A DNA stretch of 64,000 nt from Mesobacillus campisalis (GTDB lineage: Bacteria > Bacillota > Bacilli > Bacillales > Cytobacillaceae), in NCBI RefSeq assembly GCF_000986785.1, contig NZ_LAYY01000006.1, positions 1 to 64,000 of the forward strand. The letters run 5' to 3'. Within the stretch, counting starts at the first letter, position 1; the number at the start of each line of letters is the position of its first letter. Shown piece after piece: positions 12,196 to 21,491 of the stretch. Position numbers and translations under genes: made by a program. A model generated the notes under the pieces. That model searched no databases. It was not told where the DNA came from and was given only the letters and a program-made list of their open reading frames with translations.

Positions 12196-12230
12196 CCTTG
12201 GCGCAATAACGCCCCCCATTGCAAGCAAAA

Positions 12231-12372
12231 ATTACGCTAATACCGGCTCTTAACGCAATTCCAAGCCAACTCGACCGGAAAATTTACGCCAATACCCGCT
12301 CTTAACGCAAATCCACCCCGGCCCAACCAGAAAAATCACGCCAACAACCACGTCAATGCAATTTCAATCCGG
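12231..12372. repeat. Second 52-bp array of unrelated sequence
   Basis: Cores of the type TTACGCCAATA (12234, 12286, 12338) alternate with TTAACGCAA (12253, 12305, 12356). The steps are 19 and 33 bp, a compound period of 52 bp. The sequence is unlike the array that ends about 40 bases upstream, yet the period is the same. The array runs up to about 50 bases before the alpha-galactosidase ATG. Confidence 0.75.
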
Positions 12373-12427
12373 CCAACCTGTAAAACTGAGGTACCTACCT
12401 AATAATTTACGCAAAGGAGAACACCCT

Positions 12428-14653
12428 ATGCTGATTCATATAAACGAACAAACCAAGCAATTCCATCTGACCAACGGCCAGGTGAGCTATATCTTCCATG
12501 TCATGAAAAATGGGCAGCTGGGCCATCTTTATTACGGCAAGAGCCTCCGCCATCGCGATGATTTTTCCCATATGCAGACATATGATGTACCGACGGCGGC
12601 AAGCTGCCATGTGTATGCCGATGATCCTGCGTTTTCGCTGGAAACGCTGCGCCAGGAGTACCCGGCCTACGGAAACTCAGATTTCCGCGAGCCGGCGATA
12701 TCGGTAAAAAAACCAGATGCACCGCATACGCCGAATTTCGTCTACCAGTCATACAGCATCATCGAAGGAAAACCAGCGCTCCAAGGGCTCCCGGCCACAT
12801 ACACAGACGGACCGCAGCAGGCAAGCACGCTGCAAATAGTGTTAAAAGACGAATTCCTTGCCGCAGAGCTGACTCTGAACTATACGATCTTCCGTGACCT
12901 GCCTGTGATTACCAGAAGCGCCTCACTCAAAAACGAGGGAAGCAGCCCGCTCACAATTGACAGACTTATGGGTGCATCACTTGACCTGCCGGATAAAGAC
13001 TTCACGTTTGTCCACCTGGCGGGAACATGGTCGCGCGAACGCCATGTGAAGGAAAGGCCGCTTCAAACAGGCATCCAGTCGATTTCGAGCCTGCGCGGGG
13101 CAAGCTCGCATCATCATAATCCGTTCCTTGCCCTGAAGCGTCCGGACGCGACCGAGCATCACGGTGAAGTGTTTGGCTTCCAGCTTGTCTACAGCAGCAA
13201 TTTCATCATGCAGGCGGAAGTCGACCATTATGATATGACGAGGCTCACGGTCGGAATCCATCCCTATGGCTTTCAGTGGAATCTTGCGCCGGGTGAGAGC
13301 TTCCAGACACCCGAAGCCGTCCTGGTTTATTCAAACCAGGGACTGAACGGGCTGAGCCAAAGCTTCCATAACCTTTACCGCAGGCACCTGATACCAGCCA
13401 GATGGAGAAAGGAAGTGCGGCCCATCCTGATCAACAATTGGGAAGCGACCTATTTTGATTTTAACGAAGAGAAGCTGGTCCATATTGCTCAGTCTGCCCG
13501 CGAGCTCGGGATTGAACTTTTTGTCCTGGATGACGGCTGGTTCGGAAAGCGGAACGACGATACTACCTCGCTTGGCGACTGGCATGTAGATGAAAACAAG
13601 CTGCCGAATGGCCTCGAAAGCCTGGCTGCTAAAATAACAGCGAGCGGGATGAAATTCGGCCTCTGGTTTGAGCCGGAAATGATCAGCCCGGACAGCGACC
13701 TGTTCCGGAAGCATCCTGACTGGGCCGTCGGCCTATCGGGGCAGCGCCGCACTCTGGGGAGAAACCAGCTCGTGCTTGACTTTTCACGGCCGGAAATCGT
13801 TAAGTACCTGTATGAAAAGATGGCAGGCATCATCAGCCAGACGAAGCTCTCTTACATCAAATGGGACATGAACCGCAATATTACCGAAGCATTTTCGGCG
13901 AAGCTTGCGCCGCACCAGCAGGGCGAGTTTTTCCACCGCTATATTCTCGGAGTGTACTCCCTTTATGAAAGGCTGACAAGCGAGTTCGGCGATGTGCTGT
14001 TTGAATCATGCGCCGGCGGTGGCGGCCGTTTTGATCCGGGCATGCTGTATTATGCGCCGCAGGCCTGGACAAGCGATGATACCGATGCTGTCGAAAGGCT
14101 CAAAATCCAGTACGGAACGTCCTTTGCCTATCCGCTATACAGCATGGGCTCACATGTTTCAGCGGTGCCGAACCACCAGACACTGCGCGAAACGCCGCTC
14201 TCGACCCGCGCCAATACCGCCTTCTTTGGCACCTTCGGATACGAGCTTGACCCGCTCGGGCTGACAAAGGAAGAGCGGGAAGCCGTGAAGCAGCAGGTCG
14301 CTTTTTATAAAAAACACCGCCAGCTGGTCCGCGATGGCCATTTTTACCGGCTGCTGAGTCCATTTGAAGGCAGCGAGACCGCCTGGATGATTGTCAGCGA
14401 AGACAAGTCGGAGGCGCTTGTCGGCTGGTACAGGGTGCTGGCCGAAGCCAACCCGAAGAAGCACCAGACACTTCTCCTGAAAGGGCTGCACGAGGAGGCC
14501 CTTTACGAGGTGGAAAATGGCAGGGAATATTTTGGCGACGAGCTGATGCAGGCGGGCCTCATCCTGCCAGCTGAGTTCAATGGTGCCAATGGGCGGCACG
14601 CCAAACGCGGCGGCGACTTCCAGTCCGAGGTATTTTACCTGAAGAGAAAATAA
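12428..14653 (+). CDS. Alpha-galactosidase, GH36
   Basis: A 741-residue cytoplasmic enzyme that removes alpha-1,6-linked galactose from melibiose, raffinose and similar sugars. It has the GH36 N-terminal beta-sandwich and a central TIM barrel. The nucleophile Asp480 is in KWDMNR; the acid/base Asp is in the WTSDDTD motif (residues 547-553) after SCAGGGGRFDPG. The frame is open upstream into the repeat array, but the AAAGGAG ribosome site at 12414 fixes the start at 12428. No signal peptide. The gene stands alone between a repeat array and a strong terminator. Confidence 0.94.
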   Translation: MLIHINEQTKQFHLTNGQVSYIFHVMKNGQLGHLYYGKSLRHRDDFSHMQTYDVPTAASCHVYADDPAFSLETLRQEYPAYGNSDFREPAISVKKPDAPHTPNFVYQSYSIIEGKPALQGLPATYTDGPQQASTLQIVLKDEFLAAELTLNYTIFRDLPVITRSASLKNEGSSPLTIDRLMGASLDLPDKDFTFVHLAGTWSRERHVKERPLQTGIQSISSLRGASSHHHNPFLALKRPDATEHHGEVFGFQLVYSSNFIMQAEVDHYDMTRLTVGIHPYGFQWNLAPGESFQTPEAVLVYSNQGLNGLSQSFHNLYRRHLIPARWRKEVRPILINNWEATYFDFNEEKLVHIAQSARELGIELFVLDDGWFGKRNDDTTSLGDWHVDENKLPNGLESLAAKITASGMKFGLWFEPEMISPDSDLFRKHPDWAVGLSGQRRTLGRNQLVLDFSRPEIVKYLYEKMAGIISQTKLSYIKWDMNRNITEAFSAKLAPHQQGEFFHRYILGVYSLYERLTSEFGDVLFESCAGGGGRFDPGMLYYAPQAWTSDDTDAVERLKIQYGTSFAYPLYSMGSHVSAVPNHQTLRETPLSTRANTAFFGTFGYELDPLGLTKEEREAVKQQVAFYKKHRQLVRDGHFYRLLSPFEGSETAWMIVSEDKSEALVGWYRVLAEANPKKHQTLLLKGLHEEALYEVENGREYFGDELMQAGLILPAEFNGANGRHAKRGGDFQSEVFYLKRK

Positions 14654-14681
14654 GCGGGGGGCCGAATCTCCCACAAAAACA

Positions 14682-14717
14682 ACAGGGACATGGATACAGC
14701 TCCATGTCCCTGTTTGC
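14682..14717 (+). terminator. Rho-independent terminator
   Basis: A perfect 13-bp stem, ACAGGGACATGGA with its complement, closes a 6-base loop and is followed by TTTG. It ends the alpha-galactosidase transcript. Confidence 0.8.
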
Positions 14718-14780
14718 ATATAAAGAAATCATTCCGGTTATATTACTGGTAATTTCTTAAAAGTCATGAGGTGAAAAGCG

Positions 14781-15350
14781 GTGCAGGCCAAACAAGAAGA
14801 AATGCTTCAGCAGATCAGATTGATGGTGCAGGAACTGACCAGGATGCAAATTGAGTACTGGAGATCCTTTTCTACGTTCAGGGACTGGGAATTATGGGTC
14901 GTTTTAGCCATGTTAATCGTACCGCTGATTTTATTGTATCTGTTCATCGACCGAAAGAACATTTTTCTTCTAGGCTTTTTCGGACTTAATTATCATGTCT
15001 GGTTCCAATATGTCAATGCAGCAGGAATCTCCCTTGGTCTCTGGGAATATCCTTATCAGTTCGTTCCATTCCTGCCGAGCTTTGCCCTGGACGCTTCCTT
15101 TGTGCCAGTGGCGTTCATCTTCCTCTATCAATGGTCGCTTAACCGAAATAAGAACATTTATCTTTATGCCATTCTCTTATCTGCCGGATTAGCGTTTGTC
15201 CTAAAACCGATTATGGTCAGCATTCATCTGTTCCATATGTTCAAGGGAATAAACTATTTCCACCTTTTTGTGTTTTACATCCTGTTTTTTATCATCTCCA
15301 AGCTGATTACCAACCTGTTTATCTGGCTGAAGAAGAAGGCGGGAGAATAA
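14781..15350 (+). CDS. Multi-pass membrane protein, CBO0543-like
   Basis: A 189-residue protein with a short amphipathic N-terminus (about 35 residues) and five predicted membrane segments. It has aromatic motifs such as NYHVWFQYV and GLWEYPYQF, reminiscent of the CBO0543 family of Bacillus and Clostridium, which has no known function. It starts with GTG behind AGGTG. It stands alone after the alpha-galactosidase terminator and converges on the AraC-type gene. The family call is from memory of such proteins and is tentative. Confidence 0.7.
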   Translation: MQAKQEEMLQQIRLMVQELTRMQIEYWRSFSTFRDWELWVVLAMLIVPLILLYLFIDRKNIFLLGFFGLNYHVWFQYVNAAGISLGLWEYPYQFVPFLPSFALDASFVPVAFIFLYQWSLNRNKNIYLYAILLSAGLAFVLKPIMVSIHLFHMFKGINYFHLFVFYILFFIISKLITNLFIWLKKKAGE

Positions 15351-15381
15351 TGGGGAGTTCCATACAGGGACTCCCTTCCTT

Positions 15382-16632
15382 CTATTGCTGTGAACTCTCC
15401 TTCTCCCCTGCATTCCGATATTCCCTCGGGGTTGTCCCCGCAAGCTTTTTAAACACTCTTGTAAAATAGGCTGCATCGGCAAACCCAACGGCGCCGGCAA
15501 TCCAATCAATCGAGGAACGGTCTTTCAGCAGCAGCACTTTCGCTTTTTCAACCCGTGTCTGGTTCAGGTAATGGGTCATCGTCATGCCCGTTTCCTTTTT
15601 GAACTGACGGGAGAGGTGCGCAGGATGAACGTCGAGTTGTTCGGCGAGTTCCTCGAGCCCAAGCGGGTTCCTGTAGTGGACCGCCAGATGGCCCAGGGCT
15701 GTTTGCACAAGCAGGGAATAGCCGGAGATGGCCTGGCTTTTCACCAGGTCGCAATACTCGTCGCCCATCGTCCCGAGCATCTTTCTAAACGCTTCCACGG
15801 AATTGATCCTTTCAATTTTAATCGCAAACTTCTCGGAAAGATGATGCAGGTAAAAAGGGGGCACTCCTGCGCTTTCGGCGGCAAGCCTTAATGTGGTATT
15901 CAGGATGATCAGGGAGTTTTTGGCGGCCCTGACCGGCTGGTTTGGAAACCGCTCGGAGAAATCATATAAGTTCCCGCTTTGCTTCAGAATATCCTGCACG
16001 GCTTGTTTGTCCCCGTTTTTGACTCCTTCGACAATCCTGCTGTTCAGTTCATAGCGTAAATCAATCAATGCGTACTCGGGTTCGGAGTCCATTTCCGTCC
16101 GCAGCTTTTGCCCCTGCTTTTCATCCCCGCTTTTTTCACTTTCATAGAATACCGGCACCTGCCTGATGGTCCGGATGCGATGAAGCACATTCAAAAAGCT
16201 TTGCAGCTGGGAGGATTTCACTAGAGGCAAACCTGACAAAAACTCCTTCATTGCCACTCGATCGCGCTGGGACAGCGGGTCTTTGCTGGCCATGTCCGGT
16301 ATTTTACTTAAAAACGGTCCGAATGCAAACAGCGCAGGCACACCATCTTTATCGCCTCCTCCTTCTTGAAAGGCACTGTGTTCATAGGCCCCGGCCGCGT
16401 AGGTAAGCCCTGCTTCGGTCGTGTAGACAAGACAGGCATTTTCCACCTCACCAAGTCTGTCGGCAAGCTCTCTGAACGCTTTTTCCTGGACAGGCACAAG
16501 AAAGGGCGGCAAAATGTGCGGGGTGTGGCTCATCACAGAAAGCCCATTGAAATGAAGGGCATGGACATTCAGATTCGTCAGGTAGTGGAGGGTCATCAAT
16601 TCAGCCGCAATGGGCAAAGAGGTGTTCGGCAT
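15382..16632 (-). CDS. AraC-family transcriptional regulator
   Basis: A 416-residue protein. The last 100 residues form a double helix-turn-helix (LEELAEQLDVHPAHLSRQFK, then IAGAVGFADAAYFTRVFKK). The long N-terminal part lacks receiver motifs and may bind a sugar or sense through protein contact. The ATG follows AGGAAGG. It is divergent from the GPH sugar transporter at 16814 across 181 bases, so control of that transporter (and perhaps the alpha-galactosidase) is the natural guess. Confidence 0.88.
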   Translation of the reverse strand: MPNTSLPIAAELMTLHYLTNLNVHALHFNGLSVMSHTPHILPPFLVPVQEKAFRELADRLGEVENACLVYTTEAGLTYAAGAYEHSAFQEGGGDKDGVPALFAFGPFLSKIPDMASKDPLSQRDRVAMKEFLSGLPLVKSSQLQSFLNVLHRIRTIRQVPVFYESEKSGDEKQGQKLRTEMDSEPEYALIDLRYELNSRIVEGVKNGDKQAVQDILKQSGNLYDFSERFPNQPVRAAKNSLIILNTTLRLAAESAGVPPFYLHHLSEKFAIKIERINSVEAFRKMLGTMGDEYCDLVKSQAISGYSLLVQTALGHLAVHYRNPLGLEELAEQLDVHPAHLSRQFKKETGMTMTHYLNQTRVEKAKVLLLKDRSSIDWIAGAVGFADAAYFTRVFKKLAGTTPREYRNAGEKESSQQ

Positions 16633-16733
16633 GGTTTGTTCATCCTTCCTGCTATGCTAAAAAATCCCTGATTACATGTTAATAGAGTGATAAAAATGCA
16701 ATTAACGTCCTTTTATAAATCTATTATTATCTA

Positions 16734-16760
16734 TATAATTTGGAATGTAAACACTTTCAG
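16734..16760 (+). promoter_or_regulatory. Candidate -10 box and imperfect cre site before the GPH transporter
   Basis: TATAAT at 16734-16739 is followed at 16745-16760 by ATGTAAACACTTTCAG, which matches the cre consensus at 14 of 16 positions. The two mismatches are the central G and the last base. A cre just downstream of -10 would block transcription when bound by CcpA. No good -35 box is seen. Confidence 0.5.
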
Positions 16761-16813
16761 CTATAGGAATATTAAAAATAGGCAGTAAATCTTAATGTAG
16801 TGGAGGTAAAAAA

Positions 16814-18229
16814 ATGGGTGAGGCTGCAAAACAACTAGACCAGCAACCGATATCTTCAGGCGTGGATGAGAAAAAGACCCGTCCATTTGGTGCAAGAGAC
16901 AAATTCGGTTATTTATTTGGCGACCTTGGAAACGATTTCTTCTTTACACTTGTATCCGCTTTTTTGATGGTGTTCTATACGGATGTATTCCATATCAGTG
17001 CTGCAACGGTCGGTGTTCTGTTTTTGGTGGCCCGTCTGTGGGATGCCGTTGCCGACATGGTTTGGGGGCGCTTCATTGATACCCGCAAGCCAACAAAGAA
17101 TGGCAAGTTCAAGCCTTGGATTCTGCGAATGAGCTTTCCGCTCGTCTTTTCCGGTGTGCTGATGTTCGTCACCATCCCGGGAATGTCGGATGGATTTTAC
17201 CTGGCGTGGGCGTTTGTTACCTATATTGTCTGGGGAACGCTGTACAGCACCGTTAACATCCCTTATGGTTCAATGGCGTCTGTCATCACGTCTAATCCTG
17301 TGGAGCGGACGACTTTATCCACATGGAGAACGATGGGGGCAATGATTGCGAGCCTGCTGATCAACGTGCTTGGTCCGCTGGTGGTATTTGTCGACAACCA
17401 GATTGATGCCAATCGCATGTTCATGACAGCTGTCGTGTTTGGCGTTCTGGCGATGGCCTGCTACATCGGCTGCTACAAGCTTTCAACCGAACGGATCGTC
17501 GTTCCGGAAAATACGGGACAGGGCGGGAATTTTGGCCAATCCATGAAAGCGTTGTTAAAGAATAAACCGCTGCTTGCGATTCTGCTTGCCTCCTTGACCT
17601 TTATGGTGTGCACGATGCTAGTCGGGGCTGTCAATGTGTACTTGTTCAAGGATTATTTCAGCAACGCAGCTGCGTTAAGCATGTTTGGTCTTGTCCAGGC
17701 CGGAGCGGTGTTTGTGGCCATCCCGGCGGTCAAACCGCTTGTGGCGAAGTTCGGTAAAAAAGAAACAGCCGCTGCCGGAATGGCGGTTGCTGCACTCGTC
17801 TACTATGCATTGTACTTTTTGCCGGGCTTGACTTCGATGCAATTTGTCGCCATAACAGCGATTGGCATGCTGGGCTTTGCGTTCTTCAACCTTGTCGTCT
17901 GGGCATTCGTTACCGATGTCATCGATTATCATGAATACCTTACAGGCCTCCGCGAAGATGCGACTGTTTATTCGGTCTACTCGATGGCCCGCAAAGTCGG
18001 CCAGGCGGTCGCCGGCGGAATCGGCGGTTTCGCCATTGCCGCTGTCGGCTATAACGCCGCCCGCCAGACTCAGACACAGGAAGCGCTCGACGGCATCTAT
18101 GCTCTCGGCACCCTGGTACCGGCATTGATTTACACCTTCATCTTCATCGTTCTTGTCTTCTTCTATCCTTTGAATAAGAAGAGGACCTTGCAGCTTGCTG
18201 CCGACCTGGCGGAAAAGCGCGGGAACTAA
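16814..18229 (+). CDS. GPH-family sugar:cation symporter
   Basis: A 471-residue MFS-type permease of the glycoside-pentoside-hexuronide group with about 12 membrane segments. Family features include the N-terminal GYLFGDLGNDFFF motif and RLWDAVADMVWGRFID after helix 2. There is no C-terminal EIIA domain, unlike LacS or RafP, so it resembles MelB or YicJ. It probably brings in melibiose, raffinose or another galactoside for the nearby glycosidases. The ATG follows GGAGG. Confidence 0.9.
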   Translation: MGEAAKQLDQQPISSGVDEKKTRPFGARDKFGYLFGDLGNDFFFTLVSAFLMVFYTDVFHISAATVGVLFLVARLWDAVADMVWGRFIDTRKPTKNGKFKPWILRMSFPLVFSGVLMFVTIPGMSDGFYLAWAFVTYIVWGTLYSTVNIPYGSMASVITSNPVERTTLSTWRTMGAMIASLLINVLGPLVVFVDNQIDANRMFMTAVVFGVLAMACYIGCYKLSTERIVVPENTGQGGNFGQSMKALLKNKPLLAILLASLTFMVCTMLVGAVNVYLFKDYFSNAAALSMFGLVQAGAVFVAIPAVKPLVAKFGKKETAAAGMAVAALVYYALYFLPGLTSMQFVAITAIGMLGFAFFNLVVWAFVTDVIDYHEYLTGLREDATVYSVYSMARKVGQAVAGGIGGFAIAAVGYNAARQTQTQEALDGIYALGTLVPALIYTFIFIVLVFFYPLNKKRTLQLAADLAEKRGN

Positions 18230-18246
18230 TACAAACTGAGGAAAGT

Positions 18247-18275
18247 CAGCCAGTTCAACTGGCTGGCTTTTTTTT
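18247..18275 (+). terminator. Rho-independent terminator
   Basis: A CAGCCAG / CTGGCTG stem around a 5-base loop, followed by eight T. It ends the GPH transporter gene. Confidence 0.85.
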
Positions 18276-18285
18276 CATAAAGACT

Positions 18286-18513
18286 CTAGGTTTGCCTCTT
18301 TTGCCTTTCCTTAAATGCATGTAACAGAGTCCGCCAAATCAGAATCAGGATGAGGGTGATAAACACCGCATATTCGGGTGTTTCCATTATCGTTAGCGGG
18401 CTGATGGCATTCCTGACCGAGGTTCTCGGCTCCAAACCCATATAGAGGTCTGTCGCCAAAGAGAGACCCATTAATGACCCTAAAATCAGGAGTGAGATTC
18501 CAATTATTTTCAT
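18286..18513 (-). CDS. Small membrane protein of unknown function
   Basis: A 75-residue protein with two hydrophobic segments (about residues 4-22 and 45-62) and a basic C-terminus (HAFKERQKRQT). AAGGTGAT sits 5 bases before the ATG at 18513. A GTG at 18522 overlaps that ribosome site and is less likely. It is not recognised. It lies between the transporter terminator and the germination operon, on the opposite strand. Confidence 0.6.
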   Translation of the reverse strand: MKIIGISLLILGSLMGLSLATDLYMGLEPRTSVRNAISPLTIMETPEYAVFITLILILIWRTLLHAFKERQKRQT

Positions 18514-18628
18514 TATAATCACCTTGACCTATTGTTCCCATTTTTATTGGTATTAGAAAGGAGTTTATTGGGACACTAGGAATAATTAGGGAACTCTATG
18601 GAAATTCACAAGCAGAGAGGTACGGGAG

Positions 18629-20251
18629 ATGCCTTCATTTTTCAAAAGCAAAAAAAGGAAAGCCAGGAAGCGAAATAACCAGCACAGCCAACCTCCGGAA
18701 TTTTGCCAGGTGATCCATCCTTCATTGGCGGATCAATTGGATTATATCAGAAACAAAACGGGCAGCAGCACAGACATTGTGATCCGTAAGGCTTCCTTTG
18801 ATGAAAAGCTGGGAATCCGGACGGCAATTGTATATGTGGAGGGAATCTCCGATAAAAAGACAATCAACGATTTCCTGATTGAATCGATCATTAAAAATCG
18901 GGAATTGCACGAGAAGCATCCTAAAAGGGATCCTTTTGACATTCTCCTGGATGAGGTGGTGGCGCTTGGGGATGTAGCTGTTCATCATCAATGGGATAGT
19001 ATTTTTCAATCGCTTATGGCAGGGGATACGGTTATCCTGATAGATGGCTTCTCAAAGGCATTGAGCGCCAGTACAAGAGGAGGCGAGCAACGGTCCATCG
19101 AGGAACCTGGAAGCCAGGTTACAGTCCGCGGTCCGAGGGACGGGTTTACCGAGTCGATTGGGACCAATATCGCGCTAATCCGGAGGCGGATTCAAAATCC
19201 GGATTTATGGAATGAAATGATGAAAATTGGTACCGTCACCAAAACCGATGTGGCAATAGTGTATATTAAAGGAATTGCCAAAGATGAAATTGTCGACGAG
19301 ATCCGCAGCAGGCTGAAAAGGATTGAAATCGACAGCATCCTTGAATCTGGCTATATCGAACAGCTGACAGAGGAACATGTCCTGACTACGTTCCCAACCT
19401 ATTATCACACAGAAAGGCCGGATATGGTTGCAGGTAACCTGCTTGAAGGGCGAGTGGCCATCATTGTCAACGGGACTCCGTTTGTCCTGATTGCCCCAGC
19501 GCTGTTTATCCAATTTTTCCAGTCGGTAGAAGATTATTATGGTCGTGCTGATATTGCGACGGCATTAAGATTTCTGAGGATTCTCATCTTTTTCATCTCA
19601 ATTATTGCCCCGGCCAGTTATATTGCCGGGACAACCTTCCATCAAGAAATGATTCCGACCCGGCTCCTGATCGCGATTGCCGCCCAGCGGGAAACTGTTC
19701 CATTTCCGGCGTTCGTGGAAGCGCTTATTATGGAAGTCGCGTTTGAAATCTTGCGCGAGGCAGGAGTCCGGATGCCAAGAGCGGTTGGATCGGCCATTTC
19801 GATTGTTGGCGCCCTTGTCATCGGCCAGGCAGCCGTTCAGGCGGGGATTGTTTCCCCTGCAATGGTCATTGTCGTTGCGATTACCGCGATTGCCAATTTC
19901 GCCACCCCTTCCTTCACCGTTGCCATATCGGCGCGTCTGATCCGATTTGCGTTTATGCTTGCGGCGGCTACCTTTGGTTTTTACGGAATCATTCTTGGTC
20001 TGGTGATGCTCACCGTCCATTTGACCAGTCTGCGGTCATTTGGAGTGCCGTATTTAGCGCCGATTGCTCCGGTTATTCCGTCTAACATTGGCGATACGCT
20101 AGTCCGCATGCCAATGTGGGCTCAAAAAAAACGGCCAAAGCTGGTTGCGTCTGACAGGAATGAGACCAGGGTCGGAGACAACCAGAAGCCAAAGCCAGAC
20201 GAAAGCCGGGGTATGAAACGCACTTCGGAAAAGAATGGGGGCCAGACATGA
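18629..20251 (+). CDS. GerA-family spore germination protein (A subunit)
   Basis: A 540-residue inner-membrane subunit of a nutrient germinant receptor in the spore. A cytosolic N-domain of about 270 residues holds the family hallmark IEEPGSQVTVRGPRDGFTE. A membrane domain with about five or six segments and a basic, polar C-terminal tail follow. The following lipoprotein gene overlaps its end by 4 bases. Gene order A-C-B is one of the usual orders of ger operons. The germinant cannot be told. Confidence 0.95.
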   Translation: MPSFFKSKKRKARKRNNQHSQPPEFCQVIHPSLADQLDYIRNKTGSSTDIVIRKASFDEKLGIRTAIVYVEGISDKKTINDFLIESIIKNRELHEKHPKRDPFDILLDEVVALGDVAVHHQWDSIFQSLMAGDTVILIDGFSKALSASTRGGEQRSIEEPGSQVTVRGPRDGFTESIGTNIALIRRRIQNPDLWNEMMKIGTVTKTDVAIVYIKGIAKDEIVDEIRSRLKRIEIDSILESGYIEQLTEEHVLTTFPTYYHTERPDMVAGNLLEGRVAIIVNGTPFVLIAPALFIQFFQSVEDYYGRADIATALRFLRILIFFISIIAPASYIAGTTFHQEMIPTRLLIAIAAQRETVPFPAFVEALIMEVAFEILREAGVRMPRAVGSAISIVGALVIGQAAVQAGIVSPAMVIVVAITAIANFATPSFTVAISARLIRFAFMLAAATFGFYGIILGLVMLTVHLTSLRSFGVPYLAPIAPVIPSNIGDTLVRMPMWAQKKRPKLVASDRNETRVGDNQKPKPDESRGMKRTSEKNGGQT

Positions 20252-21456
20252 AATGGATCCATCGGTGCCTTATTCCGGCGGCCTGCAGCTTGCTCCTTTC
20301 AGGCTGCTGGAGCCAGAAGGAGCTGAACGATTTAGCAATTATCTCGGCAATGGGAATTGATTTAAAGGAAGGAGGCGGGTATACCGCCACTCTTCAGATC
20401 ATAAATCCTGCCAACGTTGCTGGAGGGCTGCAAGGGGGAGGCGCCGGTACTAATGCACCGCCCGTTTCAATTTATACTGCCGAGGGCGATAACATTGTGG
20501 CAACAAACCGGCAAGCTACCCAAAAACTCCCCCGGATACGCTACTATGCCCATACTAATCTTTTGGTAGTGAGCGAAGAGCTTGCCAGAAAAGAAGGAAT
20601 CGAGCTTATTCTGGATGCAATTGAGAGAGACGCTGAATTCCGCATGACCTCTGTTCTAGTCATTGCCCAGGGAACCACTGCGGGTGAACTGGTAAAAGTG
20701 CTTACACCTGTGGACAAGATTCCGGCAAACAAAGTAATTAAAAATTTAAGGTTTGCCGAACAGCAGCGGGGCGAGCATGTCACCATGAATGTCCAGGATA
20801 TCATCAAAGATTTGACCGCGGAAGGAAAAGAGCCAGTGATAGCCGGCTTCATCATCGAAGGAGATCCCAAAGAGGGAGTGGCCCTTGAGAACACCCATCA
20901 AACGGAGCCGCCTGCCAGAATTGGGCTAGGCAGCCTAGGCCTATTCAGGGAGGGTAAACTCGTGGACTGGGCCGAAGGAAGTGCAGCGAGGGGCACTGTC
21001 TGGATTCTTGATAAACTTAAGGGTACAAACATAAGCATCGACTGGGAGGATAAACAGGATGCCGTGGTATATGAGGTAATCCGTCAAAATACGAAAGTCA
21101 CCGCAAAACTGAAACAGGGCAAGCCAGCAATAAATATTCAAGTGCAAGCGGAAGGAAATATAGGCGAGACTAGAGTCCAGCTTCAGCTGGATGACCCTAA
21201 AGTCCTTTTAAAATTGGAAAAAGCATTTGAAAAGGAGATTGAGGCGGAGCTCATAACCGCTGTGGAGCAGGCTCAAAAGGCCAAGAGTGATGTTTTTGGG
21301 TTTGGAGAGAGTATCCACCGCTCATACCCGGAGGAATGGAAGAAACTGAAGGCCGAGTGGCATGATGCTCAGTTTCCTGAATTAAAAGTGGATGTAACCG
21401 TGGAGGCTTTTATACGGCGTACAGGCTTGCGCAATAATCCACATAAAAGGAACTAA
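20248..21456 (+). CDS. Ger(x)C-family spore germination lipoprotein (C subunit)
   Basis: A 402-residue lipoprotein. A signal peptide ends in LSGC (Cys19), followed by the WSQKELNDLAIISAMGID motif seen at the start of mature GerC proteins. It anchors to the outer face of the spore inner membrane and completes the receiver with the A and B subunits. The ATG overlaps the stop of the A subunit, indicating coupled translation. Confidence 0.94.
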   Translation: MKWIHRCLIPAACSLLLSGCWSQKELNDLAIISAMGIDLKEGGGYTATLQIINPANVAGGLQGGGAGTNAPPVSIYTAEGDNIVATNRQATQKLPRIRYYAHTNLLVVSEELARKEGIELILDAIERDAEFRMTSVLVIAQGTTAGELVKVLTPVDKIPANKVIKNLRFAEQQRGEHVTMNVQDIIKDLTAEGKEPVIAGFIIEGDPKEGVALENTHQTEPPARIGLGSLGLFREGKLVDWAEGSAARGTVWILDKLKGTNISIDWEDKQDAVVYEVIRQNTKVTAKLKQGKPAINIQVQAEGNIGETRVQLQLDDPKVLLKLEKAFEKEIEAELITAVEQAQKAKSDVFGFGESIHRSYPEEWKKLKAEWHDAQFPELKVDVTVEAFIRRTGLRNNPHKRN

Positions 21457-21491
21457 CAAACTACTTGTCATAAAAAGGGATGCTGGGCGAT

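Noticed and set aside
11679-12228. Long open frames on the minus strand through the 52-bp array
   Set aside because: They only translate the repeat, several overlapping frames are open at once, and no ribosome site or family is seen.
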